A stretch of DNA of 15,984 nucleotides from positions 1 through 15,984 of the forward strand of contig JAXHUK010000144.1 of NCBI GenBank assembly GCA_034189725.1, given 5' to 3'. The notes beneath the pieces were generated by a model that saw only the letters and a list, made by a program, of their open reading frames with translations, was not told where the DNA came from and made no database searches. The translations under genes and the position numbers were made by a program. This DNA comes from JAXHUK01 sp034189725 (GTDB lineage: Bacteria; Chloroflexota; Dehalococcoidia; SZUA-161). Below are positions 6,805 through 13,563 of this stretch, in pieces (the stretch's first letter is position 1; each line of letters starts with the position of its first letter).

Positions 6805-8973
6805 TTAGGCCAGGGCAACCCACAGAGGGCAAAGCACCAGAGTAATTGTACTCAAGAGCTTTACCAGAACGTGCAGCGAAGGCCCTGCCGTATCCTTGAA
6901 TGGATCACCTACAGTATCACCTACAACAGCGGCAGCATGTGTATCCGTCCGCTTGCCAATAACATTACCTTGCTCATCTTTGAACTCGCCGCTCTCAATG
7001 AGTTTCTTTGCGTTATCCCAAGCACCACCACTGTTATTCAAGAAACTAGCCAATAGAATACCACCTATGGTTCCCACCATAAGGAACGCTGCTACCGCCA
7101 TAGCGGCATCATAGCCTGGTATTCGGCTGAATACTAACCCTAAAACAATCGGTGTACCAACTACCAAGAGGGAAGGCGCAATCATCTCCTTCAAGCCAGC
7201 TCTTGCTGTGATGTCAACACAACCAGCGTAGTCTGGCCGCGATGTGCCCTCCATGATACCAGGGTCTGCTTTGAACTGACGTCTCACTTCCTCAATTACC
7301 TTGGCAGCGGTTTTCCCCACCGCATTGATAGCCATAGAGCTAAACATGAAAACGAGCATCACCGCTGCGAGAGCGCCGACAAAGACCTCCACCCTGGCCA
7401 GGTCCACTATATGGAAGGGCGTACCTCTGAGCAGCGCTACCCTCTCCAGATAAGCCTGGAATAGTAAGAACGCAGCTAGTCCCGCCGAGACCATGGCGAA
7501 TCCCTTTGTCAAAGCCTTGGTAGTATTACCCACCGCATCCAGGCGATCAGTAATAGCACGTGCCTCACCACCAACTCCCGCCATCTCGATAACGCCATTG
7601 GCATTATCCGTTATGGGTCCAAACGTATCCATTGTCAGGATAAAGGGACATGTCATGAGCATTCCCATTGTGGCAACAGCAGTACCAAACACACCACCAT
7701 GACCAAGGGCTTCTTCGGGAAGTGCTCCACTGGCAACCGCGTGAGAAATAGCCATATCGCCCATCCAGTATGCCAGAAGGAGAGAAATCCCGATAGCCGC
7801 ACCCGTTGCTACAGTGGTCTCAAAACCTACTGCAGTACCCGTCACAATATTTGTCGCGGGACCGGTGCGCGAAGCGTTAGCAATATCGTCCACTGGACGA
7901 TGGCCTGGCTCAGTATAATACTGTGTAATAAAAACAACAGCTACACTGGCTGCGATACCGATGAGTCCAGAGCCAACAAGCCACATGTACTCTGATCCCA
8001 GCATAGCGACAACCGTTACCACTAATCCTATGATCGAGAGGGCAATCGAGATGAAATAGCCCCGGTTAAGGGCATTCATCGGATTCTCATCCTCTCTACC
8101 TCTGACCAGCAAAACACCTACCATACTGGCAAAAATACCAAATGAACGAACAACCAACGGGAACAGCACCCAGACTGCTTCACCTGAGAGAACATAGAGC
8201 ACAATTCCCAATATCATTGCGCCGATGTTTTCAGCAGCCGTGGATTCGAAAAGGTCTGCACCACGACCCGCGCAGTCACCTACGTTATCGCCTACCAGGT
8301 CAGCAATGACCGCGGCATTCCTGGGGTCGTCCTCAGGTATGCCTGCCTCCACCTTACCGACAAGATCAGCACCCATATCAGCAGCCTTGGTGTATATTCC
8401 ACCACCAAGCTGTGCGAAGAGCGCCACGAAACTTGCCCCAAAACCAAACCCGATTATGACATGAGGTGCCACCTCCGGGTTACCACCATAGGCGTAGTAC
8501 ATAACGGTCACACCGATCAAGCTCAAGGCTACGATGAGAAATCCAGATACAGCGCCTCCCCTCAGGGCAACAGTAATAGCCTCATTGAGACTTCGGCGTG
8601 CCGCTGCGGCACAACGAACGTTTGATTTCACGGAAACATACATACCTATGTAACCCGAAATCGCGGAGCAACCAGCACCGACGAGAAAGGCTATAGCAGT
8701 ACGCCAGGCGATGCCAAATGCATCTATGCCATGCTGTTCCAGTCCTACCTCACCGTCCAGTAGACCTACCAAAGCCCCTACAACCACCGCGGTAACGAGT
8801 GCGATGAGGCCGATGGTAGTATACTGACGTCTGAGGAAGGCCATAGCCCCCTCTAGAATCATGTTTCCAATTTCTTCCATTTCCGGTGTACCTGTATCGC
8901 GTCGTAATACATCTCTTACCAGAAAGAGCGCAAATACGATCGCAAATACTCCGGCCGCCGGAACAAGCCACAT
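6805..8973 (-). CDS. hppA: Membrane-bound pyrophosphatase, K+-independent (H+-pumping) type
   Basis: 722 residues from the ATG at 8973, with about 16 membrane spans. It couples pyrophosphate hydrolysis to ion export. Signature sites are present: DMGADLVGKVE (199-209), DLVGDNVGD (225-233), and near the C terminus GDTVGDPFKDTAGPS. In GNTTKALTKG the residue that decides K+ use is Lys486, with Thr489 three positions on; in characterised enzymes Lys at this site replaces the K+ requirement. This marks a K+-independent H+ pump. The helix after the active site reads ADLFESTAAENIG, carrying Glu243 and a second acid Glu248. Two starts compete: the ATG has AAGGAG nine bases upstream, and an in-frame TTG at 8982 has GGAGG nine bases upstream; I prefer the ATG. 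It lies 141 bp after its paralogue. Confidence 0.96.
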   Translation of the reverse strand: MWLVPAAGVFAIVFALFLVRDVLRRDTGTPEMEEIGNMILEGAMAFLRRQYTTIGLIALVTAVVVGALVGLLDGEVGLEQHGIDAFGIAWRTAIAFLVGAGCSAISGYIGMYVSVKSNVRCAAAARRSLNEAITVALRGGAVSGFLIVALSLIGVTVMYYAYGGNPEVAPHVIIGFGFGASFVALFAQLGGGIYTKAADMGADLVGKVEAGIPEDDPRNAAVIADLVGDNVGDCAGRGADLFESTAAENIGAMILGIVLYVLSGEAVWVLFPLVVRSFGIFASMVGVLLVRGREDENPMNALNRGYFISIALSIIGLVVTVVAMLGSEYMWLVGSGLIGIAASVAVVFITQYYTEPGHRPVDDIANASRTGPATNIVTGTAVGFETTVATGAAIGISLLLAYWMGDMAISHAVASGALPEEALGHGGVFGTAVATMGMLMTCPFILTMDTFGPITDNANGVIEMAGVGGEARAITDRLDAVGNTTKALTKGFAMVSAGLAAFLLFQAYLERVALLRGTPFHIVDLARVEVFVGALAAVMLVFMFSSMAINAVGKTAAKVIEEVRRQFKADPGIMEGTSRPDYAGCVDITARAGLKEMIAPSLLVVGTPIVLGLVFSRIPGYDAAMAVAAFLMVGTIGGILLASFLNNSGGAWDNAKKLIESGEFKDEQGNVIGKRTDTHAAAVVGDTVGDPFKDTAGPSLHVLVKLLSTITLVLCPLWVALA

Positions 8974-9013
8974 AAGACCCAACTCCTTAACCCTCCTTTC
9001 TTAGTCATATATG

Positions 9014-9064
9014 AAAACAAGCACATGCCAGAGTGCTCTCTTTTATCACTCTAGCCTATGCTTG
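9014..9064 (-). terminator. Stem-loop with short T run between the two pyrophosphatase genes
   Basis: On the minus strand CAAGCA/TGCTTG (9059-9064 with 9018-9023) encloses an imperfect 6x6 region and then AGAGTG/CACTCT (9047-9052 with 9030-9035), followed by TTTT (9014-9017). It lies about 40 bases before the downstream hppA start. It could be a leaky terminator that sets the ratio of the two pumps, or an mRNA-processing hairpin. A second small stem, ACAGGT/ACCTGT (9078-9083, 9097-9102), sits just after the upstream stop. No promoter was recognised in this gap. Confidence 0.45.
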
Positions 9065-9114
9065 TTGCTCCAGATAAACAGGTGCATCGTTCATCGACCT
9101 GTAGATGCCATAAC

Positions 9115-11154
9115 CTAAGAAACTACCAGTATAATAATAGGGACGAAGATCACTGCGACCTTCCCTACCAGTTTTATCAATATATTCAGCGAAGGTCCCG
9201 CGGTGTCTTTGAACGGATCACCGACGGTATCCCCGATTACAGCCGCCTTATGAGCATCGCTGCCCTTGCCGCCGAGGTGCCCTGCCTCAATATACTTTTT
9301 GGCATTATCCCACGCCCCACCAGAGTTCGCCATGAGTATTGCCAGAAGGAATCCCCCTATCAAGGCACCAGCAAGTAACCCTGCGAGTGCCTCCAGCCCC
9401 ACTGTAAAACCGATGATGAGGGGCACCACTATCACCAGCAATCCCGGCACTATCATGCCCCGCAGAGCTCTTTGTGTGGTTATATCTACACACTTGGCAT
9501 AATCAGCCGTTCCCGAGCCCTCCTTAAGCCCCGGTATCTCATGGAATTGCCTTCTTACCTCATTGACAACCGAGACAGCACCGGAACTAACCGCTCGCAT
9601 CGCCAGTCCGGAGAACAGAAAAGCAAGCATAGCCCCAATAAATAAGCCAACGATTACCTGCGGCTGGGCAAGGCTTACGATTATCGCTTCACCTGTCTCC
9701 TCCTGTACCACAGCGAAAAATGTAGCCAACCAGGCCAATGCTGCGAGCGCCGCTGATGAGATGGCAAAACCCTTTCCTATAGCAGCCGTAGTGTTACCTA
9801 CGGCATCAAGAGCTTCCGCACGCTCTCTGACCTCTTTGCCCAATCCCGCCATCTCGGCGATTCCCGCTGCATTGTCCGCTATTGGACCGTAGCAGTCTAT
9901 AGCGAGCAGCATACCCAATGTAATCAACATACCCTCAGCAGCGATAGCTATACCGAATAAGCCAGCCTGCCAGTAGGCAATCATTGTAGCAACTGAAACC
10001 AGCACTATCGGAATAACAGTGCTGAACATACCCACAGAAAGTCCTTCAATAATATTGGTAGCAGCACCCGTCTGACTTGCCCTGGCGATACCCTTTACAG
10101 GACCTCTCTCGGACGTGAAATATTCGGTTGCTATTCCAATCAAGAACCCGCAGATTAAACCGGCGATCACGGCATAAAAAACTCCCATTTTATCTGAACC
10201 CAGATAGAACCATACCAACAAAAATCCACCTATAATCATTAGTATATTACTGGCATATACACCATGATTCAGGGTAGCGTGGGCCCTCGACGTCTGCTCC
10301 TCAAAGCTTCCTGAAACATCGTGGGGTCTCACAAAGAACGTCCCCAGAATAGCAGCTATCACACCTAAAGCCCCCAGAAACAATGGGAACATTACCCCTT
10401 TATCAGGCCCAAGAACACTTGCAGCCACACCCAATACTATGGCTGCGACTATTGCCGACACGTATGACTCAAAGAGATCAGAACCCATTCCGGCGATGTC
10501 ACCAACATTGTCACCAACATTATCCGCGATAACCGCAGGATTTCTGGGATCATCCTCGGGAATCCCTGCCTCAACCTTCCCCACCAGATCGGCACCGACA
10601 TCAGCGCTCTTGGTAAATATTCCTCCGCCGACCCTGAGAAATAACGCCACCAGTGAGGCACCCACTGCATAACCAAGCCAGACGTGAGAATAGATATGCG
10701 GATCATTGAAAATGATGATTATTATGCTCAACCCAAGCAGACCAAGGCCGACAACACAGAATCCCATCACCGCTCCGCCAGAGAATGCTATCCTCAACGC
10801 CTTTCCCCAGCTCGATGCAGCAGCGGTAGCTGTCCTCGCATTCGCTCTCACAGCGATGGTCATGCCCAGATATCCAGCGAGCGTGGACGTTATCGTGCCT
10901 ACAGCGAAAGCTAAACCAACCCATGGCCGGGGCTCAAGTGCCGCTCCGAAGATCACCGCAATAATAATGGTGACGATAGCGAGAACACGAATTTCATCCT
11001 GCAGAAACGCTTTAGCCCCAACTTGAATTGCGGATGCTATTTCCTTCACTTTATCCGAGCCAACGTCTTGACGCATGATATACAGCGCCAGATATCCGGC
11101 GAAGGCCAGCGCCAGGACTCCGGATAGCAAAACCAATATCATTCCTATACTCAT
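9115..11154 (-). CDS. hppA: Membrane-bound pyrophosphatase, K+-dependent (probably Na+-pumping) type
   Basis: 679 residues from the ATG at 11154. It is a paralogue of the next gene with the same active-site signatures: DVGADLVGKVE (185-195), DNVGDNVGD (211-219) and the C-terminal GDTVGDPFKDTAGPSLN. The K+-use site reads GNTTAAIGKG, with Ala457 and Gly460, which marks a K+-dependent enzyme. The gate helix reads MGSDLFESYVSAI, with Glu229-Ser230 in the position of the Na+-site glutamate of the Thermotoga Na+-pyrophosphatase; Na+ pumping is therefore likely but not proved, because some Na+/H+ dual pumps share this. A TTG ten codons upstream (11184) is possible, but the ATG has GGAG nine bases before it and removes a polar extension unlike the family N terminus. 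Confidence 0.96.
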   Translation of the reverse strand: MSIGMILVLLSGVLALAFAGYLALYIMRQDVGSDKVKEIASAIQVGAKAFLQDEIRVLAIVTIIIAVIFGAALEPRPWVGLAFAVGTITSTLAGYLGMTIAVRANARTATAAASSWGKALRIAFSGGAVMGFCVVGLGLLGLSIIIIIFNDPHIYSHVWLGYAVGASLVALFLRVGGGIFTKSADVGADLVGKVEAGIPEDDPRNPAVIADNVGDNVGDIAGMGSDLFESYVSAIVAAIVLGVAASVLGPDKGVMFPLFLGALGVIAAILGTFFVRPHDVSGSFEEQTSRAHATLNHGVYASNILMIIGGFLLVWFYLGSDKMGVFYAVIAGLICGFLIGIATEYFTSERGPVKGIARASQTGAATNIIEGLSVGMFSTVIPIVLVSVATMIAYWQAGLFGIAIAAEGMLITLGMLLAIDCYGPIADNAAGIAEMAGLGKEVRERAEALDAVGNTTAAIGKGFAISSAALAALAWLATFFAVVQEETGEAIIVSLAQPQVIVGLFIGAMLAFLFSGLAMRAVSSGAVSVVNEVRRQFHEIPGLKEGSGTADYAKCVDITTQRALRGMIVPGLLVIVVPLIIGFTVGLEALAGLLAGALIGGFLLAILMANSGGAWDNAKKYIEAGHLGGKGSDAHKAAVIGDTVGDPFKDTAGPSLNILIKLVGKVAVIFVPIIILVVS

Positions 11155-11189
11155 CTTGCTATACTCCAAAAACGTCGTGGGCAAAACTA

Positions 11190-11214
11190 AGGGACAGGTT
11201 TACAACCCATCCCT
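11190..11214 (-). promoter_or_regulatory. Hairpin in the 5' leader of the K+-dependent hppA
   Basis: On the minus strand AGGGA-TG-GGTT-GTA-AACC-TG-TCCCT folds into a continuous 11-bp stem with two G-U pairs and a three-base loop, 36 bases before the ATG and inside the predicted leader. It is followed by TTAGTTTT, a poor T run. It may be an attenuator or an mRNA-stability element; no known riboswitch class was recognised. Confidence 0.45.
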
Positions 11215-11246
11215 GCAAATACTGTCTCATCAATAACACAACTATC

Positions 11247-11275
11247 AATCTACCATTCCAAGGGCAACAAGTCAA
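11247..11275 (-). promoter_or_regulatory. Promoter of the hppA pair
   Basis: On the minus strand: TTGACT (11270-11275), a 17-base spacer, and TAGATT (11247-11252). Five of six and four of six consensus positions match at ideal spacing. The transcript would start near 11240, leaving a leader of about 86 bases that contains the hairpin at 11190-11214. Confidence 0.6.
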
Positions 11276-11434
11276 GTCGCATACAGAACCTTTGAATCAC
11301 GGCCAGCTTTAAAAAGTGCGCTGTTTCTCGTGGTTGAAGAAACCGTATAGTGTCTCATATTATCCGACTGGTACTTCTCATGCAGCAACCCGAAACGCCC
11401 CCCACTGTGTGAGAATGCCGAGAGTCGCTATACT

Positions 11435-12583
11435 TCATTTCATCAGGCCCTGCGCGTACTGGAACAGCTTTCCTTCGGTTCTTATCGACGGGGCAATAAC
11501 CAACTCAGTCCTATGCATCTCTTTAATATCCCGTGCTCCACAAACCCCCATCGATGTGCGTAATGCTCCTATCAGGTTCTGCGTTCCATCCGTAACTGAC
11601 GTGGGTCCAAAGAGAGTTTGCTCGAGAGATCCTTTAACCCCCACCCATATCCTCGTGCCTCTGGGAAGCGCTTCATGAGAGGTTGCCATCCCCCAATGAT
11701 TACCCCGACCCGGAGCTTCTGCAGTCTGCGCTAATATCGATCCCAGCATAACAGCATCCGCGCCACAAGCACATGCTTTGCAGAGATCACCACCATTACG
11801 AATACCACCATCGGTAATCACTGGGACATAACGTCCAGTACGTAGATAATAGTCATCGCGAGCCTGGGCACAGTCCATAGTCGCTGTAGCCTGGGGGACC
11901 CCGACACCGATAACCTCTCTCGTGGTACATGCCGCACCCGGCCCCACACCCACGAGTACACCATGGATACCAGTTTCCATCAGCTTGAGACATGAACTGT
12001 AGCTTACACAGTTACCGACAATAACGGGTACCCGGATTTGCTCAACGATCTCGGAAAAGATGAGGCCACGGTAGCTCTTCGATACATGCTTTGCGGTTGT
12101 CACCGTTGATTGCACCACCAGGATATCCATTCCAGCTTCAGCGGCAAGTGGAGACATCCTTTTAGTATTGGCTGGAGTAAGTGAAACAGCACACACTGCA
12201 CCTGCTTTTTTAATCTCCCTAATTCGATCTCCGATGAGGTTGTCCTTAACTGGCTCTAAATATGCCTTTTGCAGTATCTGAGTAACTTCCTGCGGTGGTG
12301 CACTGGCAATTCTATCCAGAATCTCTGCTGGATTATTGTAGCGCGTCTGAAGGCCCTCCAGATTGAGAACCGCCAGCCCCCCCAGTTTACTCAGGGTAAT
12401 GGCTAAATTCACATCCACAACGCCATCCATTGCCGACGCCAGAACAGGGAGAGAAAAGGTATGCGGTCCAATAGTGAAATCTATATCTGCTTGCTCCGGG
12501 TTAATAGTCACGTCCCCGGGAACAAGCGCTATTTCCTCAAAACCATAGGTATGCCTCATGTTCTTATACTGTGTATGCTCCAT
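11435..12583 (-). CDS. guaB3: GuaB3-family IMP dehydrogenase-related protein
   Basis: 382 residues, a TIM-barrel protein of the IMPDH/GMP reductase superfamily without the CBS regulatory pair (an IMPDH with CBS is about 490). It keeps the catalytic-loop cysteine, Cys219 in GVGPGAACTTRE, and the phosphate-binding DGGIRNGG (258-265) and GS (281-282) loops. The flap that in classical IMPDH contains an Arg-Tyr pair is short here (RGTRIWVGVKGSLEQ), and I do not see that pair. Family knowledge: GuaB3 proteins occur mainly in actinobacteria, cyanobacteria and Chloroflexota, and a cyanobacterial member has been reported to act on IMP. The likely role is guanine nucleotide synthesis, with GMP reduction as an alternative. 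It is transcribed alone, divergent from rsmI. The ribosome-binding site before the ATG is weak (GAGTGAG). Confidence 0.92.
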   Translation of the reverse strand: MEHTQYKNMRHTYGFEEIALVPGDVTINPEQADIDFTIGPHTFSLPVLASAMDGVVDVNLAITLSKLGGLAVLNLEGLQTRYNNPAEILDRIASAPPQEVTQILQKAYLEPVKDNLIGDRIREIKKAGAVCAVSLTPANTKRMSPLAAEAGMDILVVQSTVTTAKHVSKSYRGLIFSEIVEQIRVPVIVGNCVSYSSCLKLMETGIHGVLVGVGPGAACTTREVIGVGVPQATATMDCAQARDDYYLRTGRYVPVITDGGIRNGGDLCKACACGADAVMLGSILAQTAEAPGRGNHWGMATSHEALPRGTRIWVGVKGSLEQTLFGPTSVTDGTQNLIGALRTSMGVCGARDIKEMHRTELVIAPSIRTEGKLFQYAQGLMK

Positions 12584-12611
12584 ATCTCACTCTATCAACA
12601 ATATTTGCTGA

Positions 12612-12641
12612 AGCATACTACAAATTGGTGGGTAAAGTCAA
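12612..12641 (-). promoter_or_regulatory. Promoter of guaB3
   Basis: On the minus strand: TTGACT (12636-12641), an 18-base spacer, and TATGCT (12612-12617). A start near 12605 would give a leader of about 22 bases. It is divergent from the rsmI promoter, with about 15 bp between their -35 boxes. Confidence 0.55.
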
Positions 12642-12656
12642 ATTGAGCACACAGGA

Positions 12657-12685
12657 TGGACGATAGGGCAGCCATCGTCTATAAT
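12657..12685 (+). promoter_or_regulatory. Promoter of rsmI
   Basis: TGGACG (12657-12662), a 17-base spacer and a perfect -10 TATAAT (12680-12685). Transcription should begin at about 12691-12695, that is at or just before the rsmI ATG (12695), which implies a leaderless or nearly leaderless message. Confidence 0.6.
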
Positions 12686-12694
12686 TCATGCACA

Positions 12695-13513
12695 ATGTCT
12701 GTACTCTATATCATAGCAACACCGATTGGCAACTTAGAAGACATATCACAACGAGCACTACGCATACTGGGCGAGGTCAATCTCATCGCTGCTGAGGATA
12801 CGCGCAGGACCCGAAAACTTCTCACAGCCTACGGGATCAAGACTCCACTAACAAGTTTCTTCGAACACAGCAAGAAACCGAAGCTAGACTCCCTGTTAGA
12901 ACGCCTCGAACAGGAAGACATCGCCCTGGTCTCAGAGGCAGGTATGCCTGGAATAAGCGACCCTGGATACAATTTAATACGGGAAGCTATCAACCGGGGG
13001 ATCTCTGTTACCGCTATTCCTGGGCCTTCAGTTTTGCCTACAGCTCTGGCAATCTCCGGGCTGCCTGCACATCAGTTTATCTATCTAGGTTTTCTCCCAA
13101 GGAAGAAAGGCGAAAAAAAACGCTTGCTTGAATCGATCGCCACCGAACCGCGCACCATCGTTGTCTTTGAAGCCCCACACCGGTTGTTAGCTACCCTGAC
13201 AGATATCGAAACCGTATTCGGCGACCGAAGGCTTGCAGTTTGCCGGGAGCTAACCAAGCTCCACGAGGAGGTGTTCAGGGGCACGGTACATCAAGCAATA
13301 GCTCATTTCTCCCACCCGCGAGGCGAATTCACCATCGTTATCGAGGGCTATAGCGGGAATAGCGAAGGAATACCAGACTCCATAAGAGAAGAGCTTCGTA
13401 ACCTTCGCCGCGAGGGAGTTTCAGTTAAAGATGCTGTTACGCAACTGGCTGGTACAACCAAAGTATCCAAAAAAACGCTTTACCAGCTTTGGTTGGAACT
13501 CCCCTTACCCTGA
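12695..13513 (+). CDS. rsmI: 16S rRNA (cytidine1402-2'-O)-methyltransferase RsmI
   Basis: 272 residues. RsmI uses S-adenosylmethionine to methylate the ribose of C1402 in the decoding centre of 16S rRNA. Family motifs in order: ATPIGNLEDI (8-17), AEDTR (33-37), SEAGMPGISDPG (80-91), IPGPS (108-112), GFLPRKKGEK (132-141) and FEAPHRL (158-164), then the C-terminal RELTKLHEEVFRG. The tetrapyrrole-methylase-like fold is complete. I chose the ATG at 12695 because the protein then begins MSVLYIIATPIGNL, as the family does. An in-frame ATG at 12656 would add 13 residues across the promoter -10 box and has no ribosome-binding site. No Shine-Dalgarno precedes the chosen start. metG follows after 50 bp. 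Confidence 0.95.
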   Translation: MSVLYIIATPIGNLEDISQRALRILGEVNLIAAEDTRRTRKLLTAYGIKTPLTSFFEHSKKPKLDSLLERLEQEDIALVSEAGMPGISDPGYNLIREAINRGISVTAIPGPSVLPTALAISGLPAHQFIYLGFLPRKKGEKKRLLESIATEPRTIVVFEAPHRLLATLTDIETVFGDRRLAVCRELTKLHEEVFRGTVHQAIAHFSHPRGEFTIVIEGYSGNSEGIPDSIREELRNLRREGVSVKDAVTQLAGTTKVSKKTLYQLWLELPLP

Positions 13514-13536
13514 TTATGTATTTTCCTGCATTCTTG

Positions 13537-13545
13537 TGTTAGAAT
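13537..13545 (+). promoter_or_regulatory. Possible extended -10 element for metG
   Basis: TGTTAGAAT (13537-13545) matches the extended -10 form TGnTAnAAT, 18 bases before the metG ATG; no good -35 is seen upstream. It would give a leader of only about 11 bases without a Shine-Dalgarno. Confidence 0.35.
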
Positions 13546-13563
13546 AACCAATTAGAACAGTTT

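Larger units (their letters stand above)
11155..11434. other. Intergenic region between guaB3 and the hppA pair
   Basis: 280-bp gap on the minus-strand run. It holds the hppA promoter and leader hairpin listed separately. Nearer guaB3 there is a 6-bp stem GTTTCT/AGAAAC (11323-11328, 11338-11343) with a run of five T (minus strand) eight bases later, too loose to call a terminator. No gene was recognised. Confidence 0.5.

Noticed and set aside
11155..11184. TTG start adding ten residues to the K+-dependent pyrophosphatase
   Set aside because: The added residues are polar and unlike the family N terminus; the ATG at 11154 has a suitable GGAG.
11190..11214. Leader hairpin as a full intrinsic terminator for guaB3
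   Set aside because: The T run after it is interrupted and it lies downstream of the predicted hppA promoter, over 200 bases from the guaB3 stop.
12656..12694. Upstream ATG that would extend RsmI by 13 residues
   Set aside because: No ribosome-binding site, it spans the TATAAT box, and family members start at MSVLYIIATPIGNL-like sequence.
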